From NCBI GenBank assembly GCA_964430105.1, contig CAYSEF010000015.1, positions 1-40,398 of the forward strand: 40,398 nt of DNA. The letters are read 5' to 3'. Under the pieces are notes generated by a model. The model was not told the origin of the DNA. It made no database searches and saw nothing but the letters and a program-made list of their open reading frames with translations. Shown here in pieces: positions 32,027 through 40,398 of this stretch; within the stretch, counting starts at the first letter, position 1, and the number at the start of each line of letters is the position of its first letter. The DNA comes from UMGS1696 sp964430105 (GTDB lineage: Bacteria > Bacillota > Clostridia > Oscillospirales > CAG-272). The translations under genes were made by a program, and so were the position numbers.

Positions 32027-33385
32027 ATGGAAGAACGCGATGAGATTAATGTAATTGAACAAATGCTTGAACAGAAGGACTATATTTCGCTCCGAAGTCG
32101 ATTGATAGAAGAAATGCCTGCGGATATAGCTGCTCTATTTGCAGAGCTTCCGGAAGATGAACTGCCGGTTGTATTCAGATTATTGCCAAAGGAATTGGCA
32201 GCAGAATCGTTTGCATTTATGGATAGCGAAGTACAGGAGCTTCTTATCAATGTATTCAGCGACCGTGAACTTAATTCAATCATTCAAGGTCTTTATGTCG
32301 ATGATATGGTAGATATTATCGAAGATATGCCTGCAAATGTTGTAAAGCGTATCATTCAGAATACACCGCATGAAAAGCGCGAACAAGTCAATACGATCCT
32401 TCGATACCCAAAAAACAGCACGGGTACTATCATGACAACAGAATTTGTTGAATTGAAGGTTGGTATGACTCGTGATCAGGTATTCAAAATCATACGTGAT
32501 TCCGGAGTTACAAAAGAAACTGTGTACGATTGCTATGTGACAGATTCTGCACGACATCTTATAGGTGTACTTTCGGTAAAAGACTTGATTATGAATCCAA
32601 ATGATGATGCTACAGTTGGCGAAATCATGGAAAGTGATGTCATATCAGCAAATGTGCTCGATGACCAGGAAGATACTGTTGATGTGATGAAAAAATATAG
32701 TTTTTACGCTCTTCCTGTCACAGATGCTGAAAACCGTCTTGTAGGTATCGTAACCGGTGACGATGCTATGACTGTCATAGAAGATGAGACTACCGAGGAT
32801 ATCGAGATTATGGCAGGTATGACTCCATCGGAGAAAACTTATTTTAAAACTTCGGTTTTCTCAACATGGTTGAATCGAATTCCATGGCTTATGTTCTTGA
32901 TGATATCATCTGTTTTCACAAGTAAAATATTGCAGTATTTTGAAACAAGACTTACAACAAATGCGGCTCTTATAGCGTTTATGCCTGTTGTTATGGGTAC
33001 AGCAGGTAATGCCGGCGGACAGGCTTCAGCTACAATTATCAGAGCTCTTTCCATGGATGAGATCAGAATGCGTTTTTCTGACGTATTGCGTATCATTTGG
33101 AAGGAATTGCGTGTAGCGGTATTTTGTGGTATTTCACTTGCTATCGTGAATTATTTTAAGATGATGCTGATAGATAATGTTACACCCGGAGTAGCTGTAA
33201 CAGTCTCTCTGTCCATTTGTTCTATTGTAATTATTGCAAAAATAATAGGCGCGCTTCTTCCTGTTGGTGCAAAGAAGATTGGTCTTGACCCGGCGGTTAT
33301 GGCTAGCCCGTTTATTACAACTATATGTGATGCTTTATCTTTGCTTCTGTATTTTAGAGTAGCTGCTATTATCCTTGGAATTTGA
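32027..33385 (+). CDS. mgtE: Magnesium transporter MgtE
   Basis: Mg2+-selective dimeric channel in the cytoplasmic membrane, gated by intracellular Mg2+. Its 452 residues show the standard order: an N-terminal helical superhelix domain (about 1-125) with LPEDELPVVFRLLPKELA, two CBS domains (about 130-250) with VTDSARHLIGVLSVKDL and VTDAENRLVGIVTGDDA, the plug helix, and five membrane helices (about 280-452). The pore region has FMPVVMGTAGNAGGQ and the last segment contains GLDPAVMASPFITTICDALS. AAAGGAGGAG is one of the best ribosome sites in the window. It is in an apparent operon with rpe. No M-box precedes it directly. Confidence 0.95.
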   Translation: MEERDEINVIEQMLEQKDYISLRSRLIEEMPADIAALFAELPEDELPVVFRLLPKELAAESFAFMDSEVQELLINVFSDRELNSIIQGLYVDDMVDIIEDMPANVVKRIIQNTPHEKREQVNTILRYPKNSTGTIMTTEFVELKVGMTRDQVFKIIRDSGVTKETVYDCYVTDSARHLIGVLSVKDLIMNPNDDATVGEIMESDVISANVLDDQEDTVDVMKKYSFYALPVTDAENRLVGIVTGDDAMTVIEDETTEDIEIMAGMTPSEKTYFKTSVFSTWLNRIPWLMFLMISSVFTSKILQYFETRLTTNAALIAFMPVVMGTAGNAGGQASATIIRALSMDEIRMRFSDVLRIIWKELRVAVFCGISLAIVNYFKMMLIDNVTPGVAVTVSLSICSIVIIAKIIGALLPVGAKKIGLDPAVMASPFITTICDALSLLLYFRVAAIILGI

Positions 33386-33500
33386 GCGATTTTGTAAATA
33401 ATCGTCGAAATTCATAGAAAATATCATTTTTAGTGTAAATTTTTCTATAGGTTGGAACGACTTAATTTTTCATCTTTGGATGCAAAAAACGAATGAAATA

Positions 33501-33509
33501 TGTTATAAT
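33501..33509 (+). promoter_or_regulatory. Extended -10 promoter of prs
   Basis: TGTTATAAT (33501-33509) is a full extended -10 about 60 nt before the prs ATG; the -35 region is poor. The 184-bp gap also holds an AT-rich ATAGAAAAT/ATTTTTCTAT repeat that may end mgtE. Confidence 0.55.
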
Positions 33510-33569
33510 AGTATTGTATGATTGCAGATTTACTGCCTAACAATAATAAAATTTTAAAGGGGTATCATA

Positions 33570-34694
33570 ATGATTGACAGCTTATATGGTGATCTTTCCG
33601 TCATAGGAATGCGTGGATGTGAGAAATTTGTTGACCAGGTTGACTATTATCTTCGTGAGTGGCGTTCTCATGATGATAACACTTCTTTCGTTACAATGGC
33701 AGATTGCCCTCGCTTTGGTTCAGGTGAAGGTAAGGGTATCATCCATTCATCTATGCGCGGCCACGACATTTATATTATTTCAGATTGCTTCAACCATGGT
33801 GTTACATACAAGATGTATGGTAAGGAAGTTCCGATGAGTCCGGATGACCATTTTGCAGATCTTAAGAGAACTATTGCAGCTATGGGTGGTAAGGCTCGTA
33901 GAATCACTGTAATTATGCCTATGCTTTATGAAGGAAGACAGCATAAGCGTTCTGCAAGAGAATCACTTGACTGTTCTATTGCACTTCAGGAACTCGTTAA
34001 TATGGGCGTTTCCAACATTGTAACATTTGATGCACACGACCCCCGTGTTTCTAACGCTATTCCTCTTACAGGATTTGATAGCGTAAGACCTACTTATCAG
34101 ATGCTCAAGGCTCTTGTACGCAACATTCCCGATGTTTCACTTTCTCATGATGATATAATGATTATCTCTCCTGATGAAGGTGCAATTTCTCGTACAATGT
34201 ATTATGCCTCCGTTATGGGTCTTGAACTTGGTATGTTCTATAAGAGACGTAATTATTCCGTTATCATTGATGGTAAGAATCCGATCGAGGCTCATGAATA
34301 TCTTGGTAAGGATGTTCGTGGTAAGGATGTTATCGTTATTGACGATATGATTTCCTCCGGTGAATCAATCATCGATGTTTCACGTCAGCTTAAAGATAAG
34401 GGTGCTAAGAGAATTTTCTTCTTTGTAACATTTGGTCTTTTCACAAACGGATTTGAGGTATTTGACGAAGCATATGCACAGGGTCTTTTCGATAAGTGCT
34501 TCACAACAAACCTTGTATACCATCCTGATGGACTTCTTAACAAGGAATGGTATGCTGAGGTAAATATGTGCAAGTATGTTGCGCTTATGATCGATACACT
34601 TAACCATGACCGTTCCATCAGCACTCTTCTTAACCCCGTTCAGAAGATTCATGCGATTCTTGATGAACATCAGCAGAATCAGATTCAGAAATAA
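33570..34694 (+). CDS. prs: Ribose-phosphate pyrophosphokinase, divergent Clostridia type
   Basis: Makes PRPP from ribose 5-phosphate and ATP for nucleotide, His and Trp synthesis. At 374 residues it is longer than the classical ~315-residue enzyme. Core motifs are kept: MPMLYEGRQHKR (116-127), FDAHDPR (153-159), SPDEGAISR (200-208) and the PRPP loop VIVIDDMISSGES (254-266). The loop differs from the usual DDMIDTGGT, and the N-terminus lacks the standard start. CTT/GGT-rich codons indicate high expression. AAAGGGG precedes the ATG. The class is widespread in Clostridia in my recollection. It may differ in allosteric control, but that is inferred. Confidence 0.88.
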   Translation: MIDSLYGDLSVIGMRGCEKFVDQVDYYLREWRSHDDNTSFVTMADCPRFGSGEGKGIIHSSMRGHDIYIISDCFNHGVTYKMYGKEVPMSPDDHFADLKRTIAAMGGKARRITVIMPMLYEGRQHKRSARESLDCSIALQELVNMGVSNIVTFDAHDPRVSNAIPLTGFDSVRPTYQMLKALVRNIPDVSLSHDDIMIISPDEGAISRTMYYASVMGLELGMFYKRRNYSVIIDGKNPIEAHEYLGKDVRGKDVIVIDDMISSGESIIDVSRQLKDKGAKRIFFFVTFGLFTNGFEVFDEAYAQGLFDKCFTTNLVYHPDGLLNKEWYAEVNMCKYVALMIDTLNHDRSISTLLNPVQKIHAILDEHQQNQIQK

Positions 34695-34732
34695 TTATTA
34701 TCTATCAGTAGATATTTTACTCCGGAGAAATT

Positions 34733-36448
34733 ATGCAGTATTTTAAAAAACTAACAGCCGAAAAAATTCTTGAGGCTATTAAAACTCTCGCGCCCGAAGC
34801 GGAATTTTCCACAGAAGATATCGTAGGTATGCTCGAATATCCTCCGGATGAAAACATGGGCGATCTTGCATTTCCGTGTTTCAGGCTTTCAAAAATTTTG
34901 CGTTCAGCTCCACCTAAAATTGCACTTTCTCTTGCCGAAAAGACATCTGATTTTGCTTATGGAACATCTGTTGCTGTAGGTGGCTATCTGAATTTCAAGG
35001 TGTCGAACGACTATCTTGTTGATCATGTGTTGGCTGAGCTTGAAGAAAAGGGCGAAAATTACGGTTCTTCCGGCGTTGGAAATGGTAAGACCGTTGTTCT
35101 CGACTATTCATCTCCAAATACTTGTAAGCCTTTCCACATAGGTCATTTGGGTACAACTGTAATTGGTCATTCACTAAAGCTTATTCATCAGTTTGTTGGA
35201 TATAACTGCATAGGTATAAATTACCTTGGCGACTGGGGTACTCAGTTCGGTAAGCAGATTGTTGCGTTCCGTAAATGGGGTGATCGTTCTGTTGTGGAAA
35301 ACGGAGGATGCGATGAACTTGTCAAGCTGTATGTTCGTTTCCATGAAGAAGCCGAAAAAGATCCTTCACTTAATGACGAAGCAAGAGCTGAATTCCGCAA
35401 AATGGAAGAAGGCGACGAAGAAAATCTCGCTCTTTGGAAGTGGTTTGTAAGTGTTTCCTTAGCAGAGTACAAGAAAACCTATAAACAACTCGCTATCGAG
35501 TTTGATTCATATAAGGGTGAATCCTTCTATACCGACAAGATGCCTGCACAGGTTCAGAAACTCCGTGATATGGGTCTTCTGAAAATAGATGATGGTGCAT
35601 CTATTGTTGATCTTGAAGAATATAAAATGCCCCCGTGCCTTATTCTTAAGAAGGATGGAAGTACGCTTTATCCAACCAGAGATATCGCTGCTGCAGCTTA
35701 TCGTAAACAAGAGTATAATTTTGATAAGTGTATCTATGTTACATCTTCAGCTCAGAGTCTGCACTTTGCTCAGTGGTTCAAAGTTGTAGAACTTATGGGA
35801 TATGACTGGTATAATCAGCTTGTACATGTTCCGTATGGTACTGTTTCAATCGGTGGCGAAAAGCTGGCGACAAGAACTGGTAATGTAGTTTTGCTCAAGG
35901 ATCTCTTCCGTCAATCAATTGAAAAGGTTCAAGAGGTCATGAACGAAAAGAATCCTGATCTTGAAAACCGTGATGAAGTTGCAGAGGCTGTTGGTGTTGG
36001 TGCAATTATTTTCCATTATCTGTATAATAGCAGAATTAAGGATATAAACTTTACACTTGAACAGGCACTGAGCTTCGAGGGAAGTACAGGCCCGTATGCA
36101 CAGTACACCTATGCAAGAACTTGTTCGATCCTTGAAAAAGCAGCTAATAACAGCATAAATGGAGTTGGCGGCGAATGCACTCATGATAGTGAATCAGCAC
36201 TTCTCAAAACACTTGCGCGCTTCCCTGAGAGAGTTAATGCGGCACTTGAAGAATATGAACCTTCTAATATTACTCGTTATATTATTGAATTGTGTACAGC
36301 ATTCAACAGATTCTATCGCGATTGCCCGATAGTTACAGCAGAGCTCGCAGAACAGCGTGAATTCCGTGTGCGTTTGACACGATCAGTTAAAAACGTGCTT
36401 GGAACTGCATTGCATCTTATTTGCATCCGCACTCCTGAGAAAATTTAA
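34733..36448 (+). CDS. argS: Arginyl-tRNA synthetase
   Basis: Class I synthetase that charges tRNA-Arg and needs the tRNA for amino-acid activation. It has 571 residues. The Add-1 tRNA D-loop domain is at 1-90 (GDLAFPCF, GGYLNFKV), HIGH is at 135-138 in KPFHIGHLG, NYLGDWGTQFG follows, and the second signature is degenerate: KLATRTGNVV replaces KMSKS, as is common in ArgRS. FEGSTGPYAQYTYAR starts the anticodon-binding helical region. CCGGAGAAA precedes the ATG. It sits 38 bp after prs and 29 bp before yebC with no terminator, so the three probably share a transcript. Confidence 0.95.
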   Translation: MQYFKKLTAEKILEAIKTLAPEAEFSTEDIVGMLEYPPDENMGDLAFPCFRLSKILRSAPPKIALSLAEKTSDFAYGTSVAVGGYLNFKVSNDYLVDHVLAELEEKGENYGSSGVGNGKTVVLDYSSPNTCKPFHIGHLGTTVIGHSLKLIHQFVGYNCIGINYLGDWGTQFGKQIVAFRKWGDRSVVENGGCDELVKLYVRFHEEAEKDPSLNDEARAEFRKMEEGDEENLALWKWFVSVSLAEYKKTYKQLAIEFDSYKGESFYTDKMPAQVQKLRDMGLLKIDDGASIVDLEEYKMPPCLILKKDGSTLYPTRDIAAAAYRKQEYNFDKCIYVTSSAQSLHFAQWFKVVELMGYDWYNQLVHVPYGTVSIGGEKLATRTGNVVLLKDLFRQSIEKVQEVMNEKNPDLENRDEVAEAVGVGAIIFHYLYNSRIKDINFTLEQALSFEGSTGPYAQYTYARTCSILEKAANNSINGVGGECTHDSESALLKTLARFPERVNAALEEYEPSNITRYIIELCTAFNRFYRDCPIVTAELAEQREFRVRLTRSVKNVLGTALHLICIRTPEKI

Positions 36449-36477
36449 TATATACACTATAGTTAAAGAGGTTAAAT

Positions 36478-37215
36478 ATGTCCGGACATAGTAAATGGAA
36501 TAATATAAAGAATAAAAAAGCCAAGACTGACGCACAAAAGGGTAAAATCTTTACTAAAATCGGTAAGGAAATACAAATGTGCGTTCGTGCAGGCGGTGGT
36601 GACCCGAGTGTAAACGGTAAACTTCGCGATCTTATTCAAAAGGCTAAAGATAACAATGTTCCAAACGATAATATAGAACGTGCTATCAAGAAGGCCATGG
36701 GTGCAGATAGCGTTGTGTATGAAGAAATAGTTTATGAAGGCTATGGACCTAATGGTGTAGCTGTTATTGTTGAAACAGCTACAGATAGCCGTAACCGTAC
36801 TGCATCTGATGTGCGTCATTATTTCGATAAGTATGGCGGAAATCTTGGCGCTACAGGCTGTGTATCCTATATGTTCGATGACAAGGGTGTAATTGTTATC
36901 CTTCGTGAAGATAATGAAAACGCTGATGAGGATGCGCTGATGGAAGCAGCTCTTGAAGCAGGTGCAGAGGACTTCTCTTCAGATGAAGAATCATTTGAAA
37001 TTACTACAGAACCTTCTGACCTTTATGCTGTACGTGATGCACTTGTAGCACTTGGCTATAAGATTGCCTCTGCAGAAGAAGATAAGATTCCTCAGACTTA
37101 TGTAACTCTCGAAGATGAGGATGCTATAAAGAATATGAATCTTCTGCTCGAACATCTTGAAGATAATGATGATGTACAGCAGGTTTACCACAACTGGGAA
37201 AATTGTGAAGATTAA
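36478..37215 (+). CDS. yebC: YebC/TACO1-family protein
   Basis: YebC family member of 245 residues; the family is annotated as a transcriptional regulator, and related proteins have been linked to translation of proline stretches. The conserved start MSGHSKWNNIKNKKAKTD is complete, followed by GKEIQMCVRAGGGDP, VPNDNIERAIKKAMG, YEGYGPNGVAVIVE and TDSRNRTASDVRHYF. Acidic domains fill the C-terminal half. AAAGAGG lies before the ATG. It is the last gene of the prs-argS-yebC run and is closed by a terminator. Role in this organism is inferred from family only. Confidence 0.95.
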   Translation: MSGHSKWNNIKNKKAKTDAQKGKIFTKIGKEIQMCVRAGGGDPSVNGKLRDLIQKAKDNNVPNDNIERAIKKAMGADSVVYEEIVYEGYGPNGVAVIVETATDSRNRTASDVRHYFDKYGGNLGATGCVSYMFDDKGVIVILREDNENADEDALMEAALEAGAEDFSSDEESFEITTEPSDLYAVRDALVALGYKIASAEEDKIPQTYVTLEDEDAIKNMNLLLEHLEDNDDVQQVYHNWENCED

Positions 37216-37224
37216 TCCATAATA

Positions 37225-37260
37225 AAAAAAGCTCTGTGAAATAATTTGCAGAGCTTTTTT
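37225..37260 (+). terminator. Intrinsic terminator after yebC
   Basis: AAAAAAGCTCTG (37225-37236) pairs perfectly with CAGAGCTTTTTT (37249-37260) around a 12-nt loop. Confidence 0.9.
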
Positions 37261-37302
37261 ATTATATGTGCTAAATATCAAGAAATATTTACATATTAAT
37301 TG

Positions 37303-37331
37303 TTGTAATCGTTGCTAAACTATGTTACAAT
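37303..37331 (+). promoter_or_regulatory. Sigma-A promoter of the CotH lipoprotein gene
   Basis: TTGTAA (37303-37308), 17-bp spacer, TACAAT (37326-37331) with an extended TGT. The ATG at 37378 lies 46 nt downstream. Confidence 0.7.
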
Positions 37332-37377
37332 ATACTTACTTTTTGAATATAGATACTTTCATATCAACGGAGTAAAA

Positions 37378-39582
37378 ATGAAAAATAACACAAGTCGTTT
37401 TATAAAAATTCTTTGTGCAGTTTTCACTACCTGTATGGTGTCTTCATGCACGTCAAATACGACTGTCATAACTTCTCCTACCGGTATTCAGATTCCCGGC
37501 GATCTTTCACTGATGGAGAATCAGACAGAAACTGTTGTAACAGAGGAAGTTGCCGGAGAAAAGACTATAGAGTTTATCTCAGGCACTTATTTTTCAGGCG
37601 GTCAGCGCCCGGAAGTTGTGAGCGACAGCAAGCAGTACCTTGATGAAGCTCCTGTCGACGAAACTGTTGAGGGTAAGATCGTATACAGTATTAATAACGA
37701 AAATGCCGGCGAAATTGTTGGAAATACGGTTCAGGAAGCTGGTGGTTCAACAACAGAAGTCAGAGCTGTAGCTAAGCTTGGATACAAGTTTGTTAAATGG
37801 AGCGACGGTTATACTAAAACTAAGCGTTCCGGAGATTCGGCAGAAGGTTTGTACACTGCTATTTTCGATTATGATATTCTTGGAATGCCAATCGTCACTA
37901 TCAATACTAAAAATGGTAGAGCTATAACATCGAAAGAAAATTATACAGATGCTACATATTCTATTCTTGGATGTTCAGAGGAATACGAAATTACATCAGA
38001 AACTCTTGAAATACGTGGCAGAGGTAACAATTCGTGGGGGTATCCCAAAAAATCCTATAAATTAAAACTTACAAAAAAAGATAATCTTCTGGGGATAGCA
38101 GATGGCAAAGAGCGTGTTTGGTGCCTATTAGCTAATCAATGTGACCAGTCATTGCAGAGAAACCACATAGCATTTGAACTGGGACGTTATTTCAATGCAA
38201 TTGCATGGGAGCCTGCGTCAACTTCTGTTGAGGTATACATGAATGGTGAATATGCCGGTGTTTATTTGCTTGTTGAAGATATTCAAATCTTAAAAAATCG
38301 AGTTGATGTTGATGACAAACACAGAAATGAGGTAGATACAGGATATCTTCTTGAATTGTCAAATTACGCAAGCGGTGAAGTAATTTATGCAGCAAACCGT
38401 TCGTATATGATACATAATGACCTTTCAACAGATCGTGATATTAAGCGCGAACAAAAAGCTTTCATACAGAATTATATCAACGAGTGCTATAAAGCACTTG
38501 AAAAAGGTGATAAGAAAAAATGTGAAGAGCTTATCGATCTCGACTCGCTTGTAGCTACATATCTTGTTGAGGAAATTACTAAAAACCTTGACTCTCAGTG
38601 GGATAGTTTTAACGTCCATAAAGATGCAGGCGGAAAGCTTGTTTTCGGTCCTATATGGGATTTTGACCTTTCTCTCGGAAATGCTGATGAGGGTGCTGAA
38701 AAGTACACTGACATATATGTAGGCAATGGTCAGGGAAGTGGCGGCGGATTTAATACATGGTTTGCTGTAGCTACAATGCACGACTGGTTCCGTGAGATGG
38801 TTCAGGAAAAATGGTTAGAAGTTTATGACAGTATATCACTTATGCCAAAGTTTATAGTTGATGAGGCTGAGCTAGGCCTAGATTCATACAGACGCAATTT
38901 CGATAAGTGGAAAATACTTGGAACCAGACAGAACCGAGAAACTGATAATATTACACGACTCAGAACATACACTGCACATTACACTTATTTAGCAGAGTGG
39001 ATGACTAATAGAATCGAATGGCTAAATGATGCCTTTACATCTGATAGTTTTGTTAAAGACGGCAGTGGTATTTATATGGCTCAGTTGATCAAGATGTCAA
39101 ATAGCAGTTACGGAAATGATTCTACTAAAGAAATACATGATGATTATGAATCACTCAATGACTTTATCTATAAAGACTCAATAAATGGACCTGATGGATT
39201 TGGTAATGAGGGTGCAGAAAATCTGTTTGATGATCAGAGAGACACTAAATATTGTATTAACAATGATAATAAAGATATTACTGTTACTTTCCGTCTTATG
39301 AAAGCGCAAACTGTAGATGCATATTTGTTCCGCACTGCTAATGATACTGCAGAAAACCCTGGAAGAAATCCTGATTCTTGGACTATATATGGAAGCAATG
39401 ACAATAAAGAATGGACTGTAATATCTGAAATCAGTGATGGTAAAGATCAAATGGGCGAGTATAACTTTATGTGGTATGGATTTGAAATTGAAAATCCTGC
39501 GGAATACAAATTCTATAAAATTGTGTTCAAGAATAAAGATGGTATAATGCAACTTTCAGATATTCGTCTGATGAGTAAATAA
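37378..39582 (+). CDS. CotH-kinase-domain lipoprotein with discoidin-like C-terminus
   Basis: A 734-residue lipoprotein with lipobox VSSC (C24). CotH proteins are atypical kinases, first described as spore-coat kinase CotH in Bacillus; in Clostridia many are exported. After a linker there is a bacterial-repeat (beta) segment (about 100-165) with VRAVAKLGYKFVKWSDGY. The CotH domain (about 185-560) follows with RGRGNNSWGYPKKSYKLKL, GEYAGVYLLVEDI, DSLVATYLVEEITKNLDSQW and GPIWDFDLSLGN. The last ~130 residues (TKYCINNDN, DSWTIYGSNDNKEW, YKFYKIVFKN) look like an F5/8-type sugar-binding domain. I chose the ATG at 37378 with ACGGAG; a longer reading overlaps the promoter. It is a single-gene unit. 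Substrate unknown. Confidence 0.88.
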   Translation: MKNNTSRFIKILCAVFTTCMVSSCTSNTTVITSPTGIQIPGDLSLMENQTETVVTEEVAGEKTIEFISGTYFSGGQRPEVVSDSKQYLDEAPVDETVEGKIVYSINNENAGEIVGNTVQEAGGSTTEVRAVAKLGYKFVKWSDGYTKTKRSGDSAEGLYTAIFDYDILGMPIVTINTKNGRAITSKENYTDATYSILGCSEEYEITSETLEIRGRGNNSWGYPKKSYKLKLTKKDNLLGIADGKERVWCLLANQCDQSLQRNHIAFELGRYFNAIAWEPASTSVEVYMNGEYAGVYLLVEDIQILKNRVDVDDKHRNEVDTGYLLELSNYASGEVIYAANRSYMIHNDLSTDRDIKREQKAFIQNYINECYKALEKGDKKKCEELIDLDSLVATYLVEEITKNLDSQWDSFNVHKDAGGKLVFGPIWDFDLSLGNADEGAEKYTDIYVGNGQGSGGGFNTWFAVATMHDWFREMVQEKWLEVYDSISLMPKFIVDEAELGLDSYRRNFDKWKILGTRQNRETDNITRLRTYTAHYTYLAEWMTNRIEWLNDAFTSDSFVKDGSGIYMAQLIKMSNSSYGNDSTKEIHDDYESLNDFIYKDSINGPDGFGNEGAENLFDDQRDTKYCINNDNKDITVTFRLMKAQTVDAYLFRTANDTAENPGRNPDSWTIYGSNDNKEWTVISEISDGKDQMGEYNFMWYGFEIENPAEYKFYKIVFKNKDGIMQLSDIRLMSK

Positions 39583-39601
39583 TGTGAAACATTAATGTAA
39601 T

Positions 39602-39653
39602 AAAAAAATGTTCTTGCTTTGTGAAATTATATTTCATATGCAAGAACATTTTT
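39602..39653 (+). terminator. Intrinsic terminator after the CotH gene
   Basis: AAAAATGTTCTTGC (39604-39617) pairs with GCAAGAACATTTTT (39640-39653), with further TGAAAT/ATTTCA pairing inside. Confidence 0.88.
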
Positions 39654-39670
39654 GATTTAAGTATAACTTG

Positions 39671-39699
39671 TTGTTGAATTTTTCAGTATATGATATAAT
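39671..39699 (+). promoter_or_regulatory. Sigma-A promoter of the response regulator gene
   Basis: TTGTTG (39671-39676), 17-bp spacer, TATAAT (39694-39699) with an extended TGA. Confidence 0.7.
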
Positions 39700-39761
39700 A
39701 TAACCGAACTCAATAATTCAGCTTCATCTATTCACAGAAAATAATAATTAAGAGGAATAAA

Positions 39762-40398
39762 ATGAAAACAATCGCAATTATAGATGATGATATTCATATT
39801 GGAGATATGCTGACGGAAGTGCTGACAAGGGAAGGTTATTCTGTTATGCGTGCTTATTCCGGAACTGAAGCACTTTATCTTCTTTCACAAAATAAGCCCG
39901 ATTTGGTACTGCTGGATCTGATGCTACCGGGACTTAGCGGTGAAGAAGTACTGCCACACATTGAGAATATCCCGGTTATCGTTCTCAGTGCAAAGGTGGA
40001 TGTGCAGGATAAAGTAAATCTTCTGCTGGGCGGTGCGGCAGATTACATGACCAAGCCTTTTGATACAAAGGAACTGCTTGCCCGTATCACCGCTCAGCTT
40101 CGCAAGACAGAACAACATGAGGAAATCAAATCCCTTTCTGTTGGCGATTTGATTTTGGATATAGTGTCCCTTTCTCTAACGGTACAAGGACAGGCAGTAA
40201 AGCTAACCAGAACAGAGTACGCCATTTTGAAACTGCTGATGGAAAATCCAAAACAGGTTATTGCCAAGAGCGTTCTGCTTGATAGAATCAGCTTGGATAC
40301 TCTCGACTGTACCGAGCGTTCCTTGAAACAGCACATCAGCAACCTGCGTAAAAAATTGCAGGATGTCAGCGGTGTAGACTATATCGAAACAGTCTGGG
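39762..40398 (+). CDS. OmpR-family response regulator, cut by the window end
   Basis: DNA-binding response regulator of a two-component system; 212 codons are seen and the gene continues past the window. The receiver domain has the acidic pocket D8-D10, phospho-acceptor D52 in LVLLDLMLPG, SAK and K98 in MTKPFD. A winged-helix OmpR domain begins near 120 with LTRTEYAILKLLMENP and ERSLKQHISNLRKKL. AGAGGA precedes the ATG. Leucine codons are CTG-rich (about 13 of 35) and the coding GC is higher than in neighbours, which favour CTT, so it may have been acquired. A histidine kinase and perhaps an ABC transporter are expected downstream but cannot be seen. Confidence 0.9.
   Translation, partial: MKTIAIIDDDIHIGDMLTEVLTREGYSVMRAYSGTEALYLLSQNKPDLVLLDLMLPGLSGEEVLPHIENIPVIVLSAKVDVQDKVNLLLGGAADYMTKPFDTKELLARITAQLRKTEQHEEIKSLSVGDLILDIVSLSLTVQGQAVKLTRTEYAILKLLMENPKQVIAKSVLLDRISLDTLDCTERSLKQHISNLRKKLQDVSGVDYIETVW

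Noticed and set aside
1..40398. CRISPR arrays, insertion sequences, replication origin
   Set aside because: No regularly spaced repeats, transposase genes, terminal repeats or DnaA-box clusters were noticed on either strand.

Overview
The window is AT-rich chromosomal DNA of a spore-forming, Gram-positive Clostridia-type bacterium, most likely a gut Oscillospiraceae/Ruminococcaceae relative. The basis is the mix of Firmicutes core genes, Clostridia-typical families (SpoIID-like and SpoVAC sporulation proteins, TSCPD protein, DUF4349, DUF6323/DUF6179-like pair, CotH and DUF4353-type lipoproteins, a divergent Prs), strong AGGAGG-type ribosome sites and many close matches to TTGACA-N17-TATAAT promoters. 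Most genes are housekeeping. No phage, transposon or CRISPR array is visible.

Layout. 48-1130 (minus): serC. 1378-4113: an operon of a DUF4349 lipoprotein, a SanA/YdcF-like membrane protein and an AAA ATPase, behind an ECF-sigma-like promoter and closed by a terminator. 4218-15435 (plus): coaE, lytic transglycosylase, M18 aminopeptidase, prfA, Sua5-type threonylcarbamoyl-AMP synthase, GH125 mannosidase, parC, a conserved exported protein and a SpoIID/LytB-like protein. 15524-17565 (minus): TSCPD protein and a two-gene DUF4097/DUF1700-like membrane pair. 17715-20055 (plus): trmB, a candidate small antisense-oriented RNA, and the DUF6323/DUF6179-like pair. 20012-21340 (minus): an AGCS amino-acid:Na+ symporter overlapping its convergent neighbour by 44 bp. 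21439-22793: phosphodiester glycosidase behind a second copy of the same ECF-like promoter.

22879-23774 (minus): tRNA-Thr(CGU) and a zinc-ribbon protein with a striking 20-cysteine acidic tail. 23830-25420: spoVAC behind a sigma-G-like promoter, then a DUF5131 protein. 25430-28178: murI and a beta-helix DUF4353-type lipoprotein. 28193-29682 (minus): pepD. 29738-33385: ispD-ispF, a roughly 240-nt structured intergenic region, then rpe-mgtE. 33501-37260: prs, argS, yebC. 37303-39653: a CotH-kinase lipoprotein. 39671-end: an OmpR-type response regulator cut by the window edge, with codon use unlike the rest.

The genes fall into themes. Envelope and sporulation: DUF4349, SanA-like, two peptidoglycan-acting proteins, NAGPA, MurI, CotH, SpoVAC. 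Translation: prfA, Sua5, trmB, argS, yebC, tRNA-Thr. Precursor metabolism: serC, coaE, ispD/F, rpe, prs. The signals most worth following are the structured region before rpe, the candidate small RNA after trmB, the repeated GGAAC-N17-CGTC promoter at two envelope loci, and the metallothionein-like tail.
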